64,000 nt of DNA from Paenibacillus phyllosphaerae (GCF_014192105.1 NZ_JACHXK010000005.1:124001-188000), one strand, 5' to 3'. Shown: positions 1 through 9,211, numbered from the stretch's first letter. The notes: generated by a model from the letters alone, not told the origin. Made by a program: numbers and translations.

Positions 1-19
1 GTCAGCTTAACCGCATACT

Positions 20-60
20 AAAAATCCCCGTCCTCGGCTTTACGTCGAGGCGGGGATTTC
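20..60. terminator. Bidirectional intrinsic terminator
   Basis: A G/C-rich stem (AAATCCCCG paired with CGGGGATTT, with an inner CTCG/CGAG) is flanked by A and T runs. It lies just past the stop of the minus-strand membrane gene at 78 and can also stop plus-strand transcription entering the window. Confidence 0.75.
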
Positions 61-77
61 TTGCGTATGGAGCAGGA

Positions 78-599
78 CTAAGACCATTCCTTCGCCGTAT
101 CCCGCTTACTGGCGTTGTACGCTCGCTTGAAGAAGTGGGCCAATCCGAGGTAGATCGCCTGAATGGACACATACACAATAAAGGAGTAACCCAAATTCCA
201 ACCCTTATATTGAAACACATGGCAGAGCACCGCTATCCATTCATAGGCCGCACCGGCCGCCGAACAGCCCAGCACGTAGAGAGCGGTCCCGAATCCCCGG
301 AAGCGCAGGCGGTCATAGAAGTAGATGAACAAATAGGAGAAAGGCGCATACAAGAAATAGAACAGCAAGTCGAATAACTCGTAGCGCCCATCGTCGTTAA
401 TGTTGTACACATCGATCGGCGGGATGCCAAGAAGGAAATCGACGTTCATCGCAATGGTGGGCCCGATGGTATACAGGACGAGCATGACGATGAAAGGGAA
501 TCGCTTGGGCAGCAGCAGCGAGAACGAGGCGATAACGACCACCGAAATAATAAGGAACCATTCATTCGCGTCGAAGGACTCGGGCAAGTCCAGCATCAT
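78..599 (-). CDS. Small multi-pass membrane protein of unknown function
   Basis: The product is 173 aa with four or five hydrophobic segments. A long conserved-looking loop rich in Asp, Asn and Tyr (around residues 55-75) sits between the second and third, and the protein ends in a basic tail. The ATG at 599 is chosen because GGAGGG lies 9 nt upstream; the longer open frame upstream is only overlap with the preceding gene. That gene's TGA overlaps this ATG (ATGA), so the two are translationally coupled and probably form a complex or act together. The topology recalls CBO0543-type membrane proteins of spore formers, but I cannot assign the family with certainty and give no function. Confidence 0.7.
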   Translation of the reverse strand: MMLDLPESFDANEWFLIISVVVIASFSLLLPKRFPFIVMLVLYTIGPTIAMNVDFLLGIPPIDVYNINDDGRYELFDLLFYFLYAPFSYLFIYFYDRLRFRGFGTALYVLGCSAAGAAYEWIAVLCHVFQYKGWNLGYSFIVYVSIQAIYLGLAHFFKRAYNASKRDTAKEWS

Positions 600-1069
600 A
601 GTCGAATTTCCCTCCTTGCTACAGTTCGAATCCACTGCCAGGCAGCGAAGGCAACCGCAACCGTGCCGCCCCGGTACAAGATCGAGTACCCGATCTTCCA
701 TTCCGGGCTGAAAGCCATGACGTTCAAGCGGACGGCCAGCCCATCCATTCCAAGGAGGACGCCGACAAGAAGCACAAACACGACAAGCTTCACTACCGCC
801 TTGCGGAACATGAGGCTGATGGCGAAGGCATGGAAGACGAGGATCGGAACCACAATCTTGGACATGACCGTGATGGCCAAGATCATCGATACGGACTCGT
901 CGATGTCTATATATTTGCCATTCATCCCGACAAGCCACAGAAAATTGCTGTGCAGAAAAACGAGCAGTCCCCACACCAGAATAGCTTCAAACAAGTGAAT
1001 CCGCCTTAGGAACACCGTAAACGTTAGCAAACTGAGCACAGCCAAGCTGGCAAACACCGTGATCCCCAT
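596..1069 (-). CDS. Small multi-pass membrane protein, partner of the gene at 78-599
   Basis: The product is 157 aa with about five hydrophobic stretches, starting with an N-terminal segment (ITVFASLAVLSLLTF), and ends in a basic C-terminus (RTVARREIRL). The start at 1069 has GGAGG 7 nt upstream. Translation upstream of it in the same frame only shadows prmC on the opposite reading. It overlaps the next gene by an ATGA junction. The two proteins are similar in size and layout, so they may be diverged copies. Function is unknown. Confidence 0.7.
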   Translation of the reverse strand: MGITVFASLAVLSLLTFTVFLRRIHLFEAILVWGLLVFLHSNFLWLVGMNGKYIDIDESVSMILAITVMSKIVVPILVFHAFAISLMFRKAVVKLVVFVLLVGVLLGMDGLAVRLNVMAFSPEWKIGYSILYRGGTVAVAFAAWQWIRTVARREIRL

Positions 1070-1188
1070 TGCAGCCTCCGCGTTGTAGGTATAGGAGGAT
1101 GATTTCCATAATGGGTGACGGCTATGCACGCCAAAAAGCCAAGGGACGCTCGGACGTGCAAGCGGCGTACCCTGGCTTGTTCTTGGAA

Positions 1189-2208
1189 TTAAGGCGCTGT
1201 GGCGATGACATGCCGGTCGATGCCGCCATAATCGCGAATGATCCGAATGTCGCTCCAATGACCGAGCTGCCGCAGCAGATCCGCTACCGCTTCGGCTTGC
1301 CCGATGCCAAGCTCGAAGGCGACGATCCGCGGCAGCTGCGCAAGCTTCGGCAGCTGCGAGACGATGATGCGGTACGGATTCAGTCCGTCCTCGCCCCCGT
1401 CGAGCGCCAGACGCGGCTCGAAGCCGCGAACCTCGATCTGCAGGTCCTCGATATCCCGCGCCGGAATATACGGCGGATTGGATACGAGAACATCGATCCG
1501 CAGCCCGGCGTGCCCATCGCCGCCGGACGCGTCCGCCCCATCCTCGCGCCGCGCGGCGAACGGCGCGAGCAGGTCGCCCTGCACGAACGCCATGCGCGGC
1601 GCCGCCCCGTGGCGCGTCGCATTCGTGCGGGCGACTTCGAGCGCGTCCGGCGACAGATCGGACGCGACGACCCGCCACCGCGGACGCAGCGCAGCCAGCG
1701 TCACGCCGATGGCCCCGCTGCCGGTGCCGACGTCGAGCACCGTCGGCCCGGGCTCTCCGCCTGCGGCGCCCCCGCCGGCATCCGGCGCGGCGCCGGGCGG
1801 CGAATCAACCGCGGCTTGCGGCCATAGCCGGTCCGCCGCCGCGAGCACGGCCTCCACGAGCAGCTCCGTCTCCGGCCGCGGGATAAGCACCGCTGGCGTG
1901 ACCGTGTACGCCAGCTCGTAGAACCACTGCTCGCCGACAATATATTGGAGCGGCTCGCCATTCCCCTTGCGGTCCACCAGCGCCTGCCAGGCGGCGGTGT
2001 CCGCATCGGGCAGCGCCTCGCCCCAATCGCGCAGCAGCCGCGCGCGATCGGCGCCGAGCAGATGCATCATGAGCCGCTCGGCATGCTCGCGCGGTTCGCC
2101 GATGCCCCGCTCATTAAGCAGGTGGGCGGCCTGCACGATCGCGCTGCCGACGGTGAGGCGGATAGATCCGCCCCCGTTGCCATGGTCGCCTTGTGTGTGA
2201 TGCTCCAT
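1189..2208 (-). CDS. prmC: Peptide chain release factor N5-glutamine methyltransferase
   Basis: PrmC (HemK) transfers a methyl group from SAM to the Gln of the GGQ loop in release factors, in the cytoplasm. The 339-aa product has an N-terminal helical domain, the SAM-binding DVGTGSG (159-165) and the catalytic NPPY (244-247). The ATG at 2208 follows AGGAGG by 9 nt; the open frame runs further upstream but without a ribosome site. Two low-complexity Gly/Ala/Asp-rich insertions (about 134-155 and 220-236) make it longer than the usual 280-290 aa. It lies downstream of prfA, its substrate gene, but a hairpin terminator separates them, so readthrough or its own promoter is needed. Confidence 0.95.
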   Translation of the reverse strand: MEHHTQGDHGNGGGSIRLTVGSAIVQAAHLLNERGIGEPREHAERLMMHLLGADRARLLRDWGEALPDADTAAWQALVDRKGNGEPLQYIVGEQWFYELAYTVTPAVLIPRPETELLVEAVLAAADRLWPQAAVDSPPGAAPDAGGGAAGGEPGPTVLDVGTGSGAIGVTLAALRPRWRVVASDLSPDALEVARTNATRHGAAPRMAFVQGDLLAPFAARREDGADASGGDGHAGLRIDVLVSNPPYIPARDIEDLQIEVRGFEPRLALDGGEDGLNPYRIIVSQLPKLAQLPRIVAFELGIGQAEAVADLLRQLGHWSDIRIIRDYGGIDRHVIATAP

Positions 2209-2339
2209 CAGGATCACGCCTCCTTCGTTTGCATGTTCATTCCTATGTACGCCGCGATATAACCCCGGATTTTCCGCTCCGTTGGCCACGCTCGGTACGG
2301 CTGACATGACGCGGACAATCCGCTCGGCGTGCAAATAAA

Positions 2340-2370
2340 GGCTGCTGACCGTAGTAACCGGTCAGCAGCC
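2340..2370 (-). terminator. Hairpin terminator between prfA and prmC
   Basis: A perfect 12-bp stem (GGCTGCTGACCG with CGGTCAGCAGCC) and 7-nt loop lies just after the prfA stop. On the minus strand it is followed by TTTATTT, a short U tract, so termination is probably partial. Confidence 0.75.
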
Positions 2371-2380
2371 CCTTCTTCGA

Positions 2381-3460
2381 TTAGGCCAGGTTTTCTTTCT
2401 CGAGCAACTCGGTCTGAGCCGTCAACGTCAATGCGTTGATGATCTCTTCCATGTCGCCGTTCATGACGGAGTCGAGCTTATGCAGCGTCAGGCCGATGCG
2501 GTGATCGGTCACGCGGCTTTGCGGATAGTTGTACGTGCGGATCCGCTCGCTGCGGTCGCCCGTACCGACTTTGCTCTTCCGCTCGCCGGCATATTTCGCT
2601 TCTTCTTCTTGACGGCGGATATCGGAAATCCGCGCGCGAAGAACTTGCAGCGCCTTCGCCTTGTTCTCGTTCTGCGATTTGCCGTCTTGGCAAGTCGCCA
2701 TGATCCCGGTCGGCACGTGAAGCACGCGCACGGCCGATTTGGTCGTGTTGACGGACTGGCCGCCAGCGCCGCTGGAGCAGAACGTATCGATCCGGATGTC
2801 TTTGTCCAGAATCTCGATTTCGACCTCTTCGACCTCAGGCATTACGGCAACGGTAGAAGTCGAGGTATGGATCCGGCCGCCGGACTCGGTTACCGGAATA
2901 CGCTGTACGCGGTGAGCGCCGCTCTCGAACTTCAGCTTGCTGTAAGCGCCCTTGCCGGACACCATGAAGATAACTTCCTTGAATCCGCCCAGATCGCTCT
3001 CGGTGAACTCCATCAGTTCTACGCGCCAGCCTTGCGCATCGGCGAACTTGTTGTACATGCGGTACAGGTCGTAAGCGAACAAGTTGGCCTCGTCGCCGCC
3101 CGCCGCGCCGCGAATCTCGACGATAACGTTCTTCTCGTCGTTCGGGTCCTTCGGCAGCATCAGGAAGCGGATATGCTCTTCAAGCTGCGTCTTGCGCTCG
3201 CTCAGCTCGTCGATCTCCATCTTCACCATTTCGCGCATTTCGTCATCGAGCTTCTCGCCGAGCATCACTTTCGCGTCGTCGAGCTGTTCGGTAACTTCTT
3301 TGTATTCGGTATATGCCCCATATGCGGGCTGCAAATCGGACTGCTCTTTCGAGTAGTCGCGCAGACGTTTCGGATCACTCGCTACATCTGGATCGCACAA
3401 CAGCTCGCTCAGCTTCTCATACCGGTCAGCGACTGCTTGCAAACGGTCTAACACGTGCAT
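2381..3460 (-). CDS. prfA: Peptide chain release factor 1 (RF1)
   Basis: RF1 recognises UAA and UAG in the ribosomal A site and triggers peptide release. The 359-aa product has the coiled N-terminal domain, the codon-recognition tripeptide PVT at 189-191 (RF1-type PxT, not the SPF of RF2) and the universal GGQ at 233-235 inside GAGGQSVN. Length is typical. The ATG at 3460 follows AGGGG by 4 nt. It is the expected partner of prmC, which methylates the Gln of this GGQ. Confidence 0.97.
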   Translation of the reverse strand: MHVLDRLQAVADRYEKLSELLCDPDVASDPKRLRDYSKEQSDLQPAYGAYTEYKEVTEQLDDAKVMLGEKLDDEMREMVKMEIDELSERKTQLEEHIRFLMLPKDPNDEKNVIVEIRGAAGGDEANLFAYDLYRMYNKFADAQGWRVELMEFTESDLGGFKEVIFMVSGKGAYSKLKFESGAHRVQRIPVTESGGRIHTSTSTVAVMPEVEEVEIEILDKDIRIDTFCSSGAGGQSVNTTKSAVRVLHVPTGIMATCQDGKSQNENKAKALQVLRARISDIRRQEEEAKYAGERKSKVGTGDRSERIRTYNYPQSRVTDHRIGLTLHKLDSVMNGDMEEIINALTLTAQTELLEKENLA

Positions 3461-3624
3461 TCACCCCTAGTGTACTATAGTATCGTCACTTTCACGTTTC
3501 ATTAGTATATCATATCGCAGCCTGCTCCATAAACGTGCGAATTCTGGGCATTCTTCCTGTTAGCTTTACCCAAAATCTGAAGGAGGAGATCATTGCTGCC
3601 GCCATATTCGCTTGAACTCATGCC

Positions 3625-3652
3625 AAAAGGACCCGGTGCGATCCGGGTCCTT
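3625..3652 (-). terminator. Terminator of ychF
   Basis: A 10-bp stem (AAGGACCCGG with CCGGGTCCTT) is followed on the minus strand by TTTTGG, 14 nt after the ychF stop. Confidence 0.75.
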
Positions 3653-3665
3653 GCTCACGTCCATC

Positions 3666-4766
3666 CTACACGTTGAAGCGGAAGTGCATGACATCGCCGT
3701 CTTGAACGATGTACTCTTTGCCTTCGAGGCGAAGCTGGCCTTTCTCCTTCGCCGCGTTCATCGAGCCCGCTGCCACGAGATCGTCATAGGACACGACTTC
3801 GGCACGGATGAAGCCGCGCTCGAAATCGGTATGGATGACGCCTGCCGCTTGCGGCGCTTTCATGCCTTGGCGAATCGTCCAAGCCCGAACTTCCTGTACG
3901 CCTGCCGTAAAGTACGTATACAGGCCAAGTAGCTTGTATGCGGCGCGGATGAGGCGGTTCAGACCGGATTCCGTCAGGCCGAGTTCCTCGAGGAACATCT
4001 CTTTGTCCTCGCCTTCAAGTTCGGCGATCTCGGATTCCACCTTCGCGCTGATCGGCACCACTTCCGCGCCTTCAGCCGCCGCGAATTCGCGAACCAGCTG
4101 CACGTAAGGGTTCTCGTCGGCATTCGCCGCTTCGCCTTCGCTTACGTTCGCGGCGTACAGCACCGGCTTCATCGTCAGCAGATGCAGCTCGCGCACGAGT
4201 ACGCGCTCATCGTCGCTCAGATCGACCGCGCGCGCCGGCTGGTCGTTATACAGTGCTTCCTTGATCTTCTCGAGCACTTCGACTTCCTGCACGACCTTCT
4301 TGTCGCCGCCCTTCAGGTTCTTGCGACTGCGGTCCAAGCGCTTCTCGACCGACTCCAGGTCAGCCAGCACCAGCTCCAGGTTGATCGTCTGAATGTCGCT
4401 GATCGGGTCGACCTTGCCCGAGACGTGGGTAATGTTCTCGTCTTGGAAGCAGCGCACGACTTGCACGATCGCGTCGACTTCGCGGATATGCGCCAGGAAC
4501 TTGTTGCCGAGGCCCTCGCCTTTGCTCGCGCCTTTGACGATTCCGGCAATATCGATGAACTCGAATGCCGTCGGCACCGTACGGTTCGGCACGACGAGTT
4601 CCGTCAGCTTGTCCAGACGCGGATCCGGCACCTCAACGACGCCCACGTTCGGATCGATCGTACAGAACGGATAGTTCGCGGACTCAGCGCCCGCCTGCGT
4701 GATTGCATTAAACAACGTGGATTTGCCGACGTTCGGCAGACCGACGATTCCAGCTTTCAAACCCAT
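3666..4766 (-). CDS. ychF: Redox-regulated ATPase YchF (Obg-like)
   Basis: YchF is a universally conserved OBG-family P-loop NTPase that binds ATP rather than GTP and associates with ribosomes. The 366-aa product has the P-loop GLPNVGKST (9-17), the switch/G3 region with DIAG, a coiled-coil middle section (about 130-200), and the C-terminal TGS domain (about 280-366). Length matches the family (363-367). The ATG at 4766 is preceded by AAGGGG at a slightly long spacing. It has its own terminator and appears monocistronic. Confidence 0.95.
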   Translation of the reverse strand: MGLKAGIVGLPNVGKSTLFNAITQAGAESANYPFCTIDPNVGVVEVPDPRLDKLTELVVPNRTVPTAFEFIDIAGIVKGASKGEGLGNKFLAHIREVDAIVQVVRCFQDENITHVSGKVDPISDIQTINLELVLADLESVEKRLDRSRKNLKGGDKKVVQEVEVLEKIKEALYNDQPARAVDLSDDERVLVRELHLLTMKPVLYAANVSEGEAANADENPYVQLVREFAAAEGAEVVPISAKVESEIAELEGEDKEMFLEELGLTESGLNRLIRAAYKLLGLYTYFTAGVQEVRAWTIRQGMKAPQAAGVIHTDFERGFIRAEVVSYDDLVAAGSMNAAKEKGQLRLEGKEYIVQDGDVMHFRFNV

Positions 4767-4950
4767 TTATATTACAGCCCCTTATCGCCTAATTAATCTC
4801 ATGCAATTATACCCGAACGGAAAAGACAATGAAAGCGACAATTGCGTTTCTTGTCCAGTGGACGGGGGTTATCCGTCGCCGCCGCATGAATCCTCCGCCT
4901 TGCACGCATACTATCGGTGCTCCGATTTCCATTCGAGGAGGTGATTACGG

Positions 4951-5097
4951 GTGGAGAACAAAACGCACGAAGGCAACTATGTAGGCACAACGAACATGAA
5001 GGCCAAGAATCAGGACATGGCCTTCGTCAACGATACGATCGAAGATGCCAAATCGGTCACGAACTTCCAGAAGACGAAGAATCGTTCGGACAAATAG
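4951..5097 (+). CDS. Small hydrophilic protein of unknown function (48 aa)
   Basis: A GTG start at 4951 sits 8 nt after a strong GAGGAGG, and the frame ends in TAG just before a strong intrinsic terminator. The peptide is hydrophilic, rich in Asn, Thr, Lys and Asp, and has no Cys, Trp or hydrophobic segment. The composition recalls small spore or stress proteins, but I recognise no family. It stands alone between ychF and the oxidoreductase, both on the other strand. Confidence 0.6.
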   Translation: MENKTHEGNYVGTTNMKAKNQDMAFVNDTIEDAKSVTNFQKTKNRSDK

Positions 5098-5118
5098 TTC
5101 ATGGGCAAAAAATCAGCA

Positions 5119-5156
5119 AACACCTATTGCGGCGACTCGCGATAGGTGTTTTTTTT
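5119..5156 (+). terminator. Intrinsic terminator of the 48-aa ORF
   Basis: AACACCTAT pairs with ATAGGTGTT and extends through a further 4 bp, followed by eight T on the plus strand. Confidence 0.85.
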
Positions 5157-5270
5157 GCTGCTTCGTGTGATGGTTTTTTGTACCACGTTGAAGAAGAGAC
5201 GCCTTACAACGCCGAGACGATCTCCTACATCGCGAAATAATCGATCGTTCTTTATGAATGCCTATATTTC

Positions 5271-5300
5271 AAAAAAGACACCTTCGCGGTGTCTTTTTTC
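5271..5300. terminator. Bidirectional intrinsic terminator
   Basis: AAAAAAGACACC and GGTGTCTTTTTT form a stem with a 5-nt loop. On the minus strand it closes the oxidoreductase gene, which stops at 5320. Confidence 0.8.
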
Positions 5301-5319
5301 GTTATGCGGCGCTGTCGTC

Positions 5320-6558
5320 CTACACCCACGCATCCTTCGCGTAACCCCGTTCCTCCCAATACCCGGTATGATCCTCGTCGATGAGCTCGACGCGGTTCAG
5401 CCACTTGACCGACTTGTAGGCGTACATCTTCGGCACGACCAAACGCACGGGGCCGCCGAGATCGCTCGGGATCGGTTTGCCGTCGTGCAGGACGGCGACC
5501 ATCACGTCGTCCATGCTGGCTTGCTCCATGGAGAGGGAATCGGTGTAGACGCCATCGCCGGAGTAAAACTTGACGGTGCGCGCCGTCGACTTCACGCCTG
5601 CCTGCGCCAGCAGCTCCTTGAGCGGGATCCCTTCCCATGTGTTGCTGTAGACCGACCAACCGGTCACGCAATGGAAGTCGCTGACCTGAACCTTACGGGC
5701 GAGCTGCACGAATTGCTCCCAATTCCAACTCAGCTTCTGCTCCACGAGCCCATCTACGGTAAACGACCAACTGGCGTTATTGAACGATGGGATCGGCGTC
5801 ACGGTGTAGACGCGGAAGCTGCCTTGGCTTCCGCCGCCGATCGGCGGCGAGGAGGCGGCCAGCGGCTGCGGCGCCGGCACCATCCGGTTCGCGTCCTGCA
5901 CGATCAGCTCCTCCGTGCTCTCGCCGGAGCCGAGCGTCTTGCCGAACCACTGCAGGAAGGACGGCCCGAGCGTAATGGCCAGGCCCGCTCCGACCGCCGT
6001 GCGGATGAAGGCGCGCCGCGACATGACCGCCTGCGGTCCCGCAGCCGGATGCAAGGCGCCTTCCTTGTCTGGTTTGTCCGTCTTCACGGTGCGGCGGTGC
6101 GGCTCCTTCAGCCATTTGACCCGCGTGATGGAATGATAGATGATGTACGGCAGCCCGATCCACGTCAGCAGATCGTGGACCAGCAGCGCCGCGTTCGATA
6201 CGCGAGGTCCCACTGCCCGGAACTGCCAGAGCAGCAGGCCGGAGAGCAGCCAGCCGACGAGCAGCGCCAGCACCACGATCACATTGGCCCGCTGCCAAGG
6301 CTTGCCGCGCAGCTGCTTCCAATGCTTCCCCGCCAGCAGCAAGTAGTAGATCACGGGCACAAGCGATGCCACTCCCGCCACAATATGCCCCCATCGCACC
6401 CATACCCGGCCTTCGCCGAGCAATCCGCGCCAGAAGCCGCCGAACAGAATAAGCCCCGTCAGCGCCAGAATGACAACGAGCCATCCGTTCCACGTATGTA
6501 GGAGGTTCAGCTTTCGCCCGTACCCTTTTCTCAAGCTCGCCAGCCATTCCTTCACCAT
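5320..6558 (-). CDS. Cytochrome b561-like membrane domain fused to a molybdopterin-dependent (sulfite oxidase/MsrP-type) oxidoreductase
   Basis: The 412-aa product has two parts. Residues 1-150 hold four transmembrane helices with His at 21, 58, 128 and 142, suited to ligate b-type haem as in cytochrome b561-like or MsrQ-like subunits. Residues 215-412 are a sulfite-oxidase-fold molybdopterin domain, with the Mo-ligand Cys297 in DFHCVTGW. Between them lies MSRRAFIR (179-186) before a hydrophobic stretch, resembling a twin-arginine signal. The fusion therefore joins the quinone-side haem subunit and the catalytic subunit, which are separate proteins (MsrQ/MsrP) in Gram-negatives. The ATG at 6558 follows GGAGG; a longer frame upstream lacks a ribosome site. 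It probably reduces an oxidised substrate outside the membrane; the substrate is unknown. Confidence 0.85.
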   Translation of the reverse strand: MVKEWLASLRKGYGRKLNLLHTWNGWLVVILALTGLILFGGFWRGLLGEGRVWVRWGHIVAGVASLVPVIYYLLLAGKHWKQLRGKPWQRANVIVVLALLVGWLLSGLLLWQFRAVGPRVSNAALLVHDLLTWIGLPYIIYHSITRVKWLKEPHRRTVKTDKPDKEGALHPAAGPQAVMSRRAFIRTAVGAGLAITLGPSFLQWFGKTLGSGESTEELIVQDANRMVPAPQPLAASSPPIGGGSQGSFRVYTVTPIPSFNNASWSFTVDGLVEQKLSWNWEQFVQLARKVQVSDFHCVTGWSVYSNTWEGIPLKELLAQAGVKSTARTVKFYSGDGVYTDSLSMEQASMDDVMVAVLHDGKPIPSDLGGPVRLVVPKMYAYKSVKWLNRVELIDEDHTGYWEERGYAKDAWV

Positions 6559-6723
6559 GCCTCGCCTCCATCCGAATCTATTGCTAACTATTATTATACT
6601 TATATACATAGACGCAAGATAATCCACAAAGAGATCGCTTGAAACGGATTCTTTTCCTATCCTAGCGGGAGGTCACATCCGTATGTTGCTAGCCCTGCTC
6701 ATTCGCCCCGCAATACAAACGCA

Positions 6724-6768
6724 AAAAAGGTCCGTTCGCCCCTAAGAAGCGATCGAACCGTTCTCCGC
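6724..6768 (-). terminator. Probable terminator of the DinB-family gene
   Basis: An imperfect stem (GGTTCG with CGAAC..CC) runs into TTTTTT on the minus strand, 24-60 nt after the stop at 6792. Confidence 0.5.
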
Positions 6769-6791
6769 ATTGCCTAATACCCTTACGCCGC

Positions 6792-7292
6792 TTACAGCAG
6801 CGGCTCCATGCCTTGCTCGATCCATTCCTCGCGCGACGGTCCGTAGAGTCCCGGCACCCGTAGTCCCGCTTGGCGCATCAGCACCGTCATCTGGCCTCGG
6901 TGATGCACCTCGTGCATGATGAGAATATGGAGCGTCAAGCCGTTCGGCCACTCATCCCCGTACATATTCGCCGTCTTCAGCAGCGTCTCGTCCGTCCACT
7001 GTTCTTTGACCGCCGCCAGCACTGCCGCGCTCGAAGTCCTGTACGCCTCCGCGATGACCGCCGCCGACGCCGGCGCCTTCTCATCCTCGCCTGCAGCCGG
7101 GAACGTAAGGCCGGTGCGGGATAGCATCTCGTGAATCGATGTCGTGATATGCCAGGCCAGTTGGCCGAGCGGCCTGTGGTTCGGGGCGATCGTCTGCTTG
7201 AGCGATTCGTCCGTTAGCGCGTCCATCACGCGTTGCGTGCCTTGCGTTTCGTGGAGCCAACTAGCTTCGAAGCTTGCGATTGAAGTAAACAT
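6792..7292 (-). CDS. DinB superfamily protein (putative metal-dependent hydrolase or thiol transferase)
   Basis: The 166-aa product fits the four-helix DinB/YfiT fold. His48, His127 and His131 (AWHI and MHEVHHRGQ) match the usual three-His metal site. Bacillus DinB-fold proteins include thiol-S-transferases that use bacillithiol, but the substrate here cannot be read from sequence. The ATG at 7292 follows GAGGAGG. It lies 82 nt downstream of a WYL regulator on the same strand, a common pairing, which suggests the regulator controls it. Confidence 0.85.
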   Translation of the reverse strand: MFTSIASFEASWLHETQGTQRVMDALTDESLKQTIAPNHRPLGQLAWHITTSIHEMLSRTGLTFPAAGEDEKAPASAAVIAEAYRTSSAAVLAAVKEQWTDETLLKTANMYGDEWPNGLTLHILIMHEVHHRGQMTVLMRQAGLRVPGLYGPSREEWIEQGMEPLL

Positions 7293-7374
7293 GGGTCATC
7301 TTCCTCCTCATAATGGCTAGCATGTAGGATATCCATCCGTATGCTTCCACTATACCCAGGTATCGCTGACAGCA

Positions 7375-8331
7375 TTATGGCAGTGTTCGTTCGTACATCC
7401 GGACAATTTCTCTTGCCTTGGCGGCAAGCGCGTGGGCAACCTCTTTCGGCTCCACCACCGTCACATCCGTCGCGTACCCGAGCAGCATGCTGTACAGCCA
7501 AGGCTCATCCGGCTGCGTCGTCGTCACGAGCAGCGTCCCTTCAGGCTCCGCCTGAATCTGCCCCGGTTCAAAATAATCCATCACCCGCGCCTTCACCCTC
7601 GGCTGAAACCGCAGCACCAGCGTCACGAGAGGATGCTCGCTCTGCATCGCTTCGCCGATTTGGCAGTAGCTGAGCGGCTGGGGGACGCCCGCGCGGCGCT
7701 CGAAGCTCCGCTCTAACACCTGCAGCCGCTCGATGCGCGACAACCGGAAGGTTCGATAGTCTCCCCGAAGCAGGCAGTAGCCGTACAAATACCAGGCATA
7801 CCCCTTAAGCACGACTCCCATCGGCTCGCACTCCCGCAGCGAATCCTCGCCGTGCCTGCTCGTATAGGCGAACTGCACGACGCGATTCGTACGGATCGCC
7901 TCCCGGACAATGCCGAGCAGCTCCTTGTCCGCTTGACCGCCATGCCATGGATTGATATCGATAATGAGCTGTTCGCTCATGCGGTTCACGTCGCTGTGCT
8001 CCGAACGCGCGACGAGCGCGCCGACCTTATCGAGCAGCACCGCGACGTCCTGCTCCTCGAGCGACGAGCGGATCCCCCGCAGCGCGATGATGATCGACTG
8101 CAGCTCCTCCATCGTCAGGAACTGCCGGTCGAGCCGATATTGATCCATAATCTCATAACCTCCGGACGCCCCCGCGTAACTGACGACCGGGATCCCGGCT
8201 TGATTGATCGTCTCCAAGTCGCGGTACACCGTCCGCAGCGACACCTCGAACCGTTCGGACAACTCCTTGGCGCTAACCCGTCGGCGGTTGAGCAGCAGCA
8301 TCGTAATGGCAAGCAAGCGATCCAGCTTCAC
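7375..8331 (-). CDS. HTH and WYL domain transcriptional regulator (YafY type)
   Basis: The 318-aa product starts with a winged helix-turn-helix of the DeoR/HTH_11 type (residues 1-60, ending RTVYRDLETI), followed by a WYL domain (about 135-215) with a predicted ligand-binding fold and a C-terminal WCX extension. WYL domains bind nucleic acid or small ligands and control repair and stress genes. The GTG at 8331 is chosen because GGGAGGAG lies 7 nt upstream; the frame extends 35 codons further without a ribosome site. The DinB gene follows, probably in one operon. Confidence 0.85.
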   Translation of the reverse strand: MKLDRLLAITMLLLNRRRVSAKELSERFEVSLRTVYRDLETINQAGIPVVSYAGASGGYEIMDQYRLDRQFLTMEELQSIIIALRGIRSSLEEQDVAVLLDKVGALVARSEHSDVNRMSEQLIIDINPWHGGQADKELLGIVREAIRTNRVVQFAYTSRHGEDSLRECEPMGVVLKGYAWYLYGYCLLRGDYRTFRLSRIERLQVLERSFERRAGVPQPLSYCQIGEAMQSEHPLVTLVLRFQPRVKARVMDYFEPGQIQAEPEGTLLVTTTQPDEPWLYSMLLGYATDVTVVEPKEVAHALAAKAREIVRMYERTLP

Positions 8332-8450
8332 CTTAAGTTCTCCTCCCTGCCGTTCTCTCGTCTGCTGAACATACCAGAGGGAGGGCGCCCGGGGCAATAG
8401 CCGAAAATTACCATTTTTCTTCCAAACGGGGCGCACAGTACCTTCGCGGC

Positions 8451-8478
8451 AAAAGCGGCCTGATCAGACCTCCGCTTT
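8451..8478 (-). terminator. Possible terminator after the second ABC-2 permease
   Basis: AAAAGCGG pairs with CCGCTTT around the stop codon of the permease. On the minus strand it is followed by only a TTTT run, so the call is tentative. Confidence 0.4.
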
Positions 8479-9211
8479 ACACCGCCTTGCGTATGAAATA
8501 TCCCCAGCCACCCAGCAGGAACACGACGAAGCTCACCAGGATGACGCCGAGCAAGGTCTCCGGCGACAGATTGAAGGCGCCGAACCCCATCTCATCCCGC
8601 GGCACCATGGCCAGCAGCGGCTGCGCCCATGGATAGTAAGGCCCATACTGCGCGGAGTTGATGATCAGGATATTCGGGATCGTGAAGATCACGTTCACCG
8701 CGAGCGGCGCGGCGAAGCTGGACCATGCGACCGATACCGCCAATTGCAGCGCGGCGAGCGGCAGGCAGGCGAGCCAGCCTCCTAGCGCCGATACGAGCAA
8801 CATCCGCCACGGGATCGGCTCCGCGAAGCCGAGCAGCAGCCCTGTCGCCAGCAGCGCCGCCAGGAAGAGCAGCTGCGTAATCGCCAGCAGCAGCATAATG
8901 TAGATGAATTTGACCGCATAGACGGAGCTGCGGGAGACCGGCAGGGCGAGCAGCTGCTTCCAGCCTCCGCCGGTGTGTTCGAACCGGCACAGGAGCGCGG
9001 CGAACACGCCGGTCAGCAGCGGCAGGAACAGCATCGCATGCAGCAGCCCCATGATGCCGAGCGCGATCTGCCACACTCCCTCTTGGCCGTTCTCATAATC
9101 TCCAGCGCTCAAGAAGCCGGTCACGCCAGCAAGCAAAGGGCTGATGACCGCAAGCGCCCAGATGACGGTCCGGCGCAGCTTCATCCATTCCGAGCGAAAC
9201 ATCCGCATCAT
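8477..9211 (-). CDS. ABC-2 type permease, lantibiotic-immunity-like (second subunit)
   Basis: The 244-aa product has six hydrophobic segments in the ABC-2/NatB-like layout and the motif WKQLLALPVSRSSVY after the second segment. The first permease shares WKQLLALPVSRS, so the two are homologous paralogues, as in the E and G subunits of lantibiotic immunity transporters (SpaFEG or NukFEG type). The ATG pair at 9211 overlaps the upstream gene's TAA. AAGGA sits 9 nt before it. It would form a heteromeric channel with the neighbour and the ATPase at 9924-10838. Confidence 0.85.
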   Translation of the reverse strand: MMRMFRSEWMKLRRTVIWALAVISPLLAGVTGFLSAGDYENGQEGVWQIALGIMGLLHAMLFLPLLTGVFAALLCRFEHTGGGWKQLLALPVSRSSVYAVKFIYIMLLLAITQLLFLAALLATGLLLGFAEPIPWRMLLVSALGGWLACLPLAALQLAVSVAWSSFAAPLAVNVIFTIPNILIINSAQYGPYYPWAQPLLAMVPRDEMGFGAFNLSPETLLGVILVSFVVFLLGGWGYFIRKAV

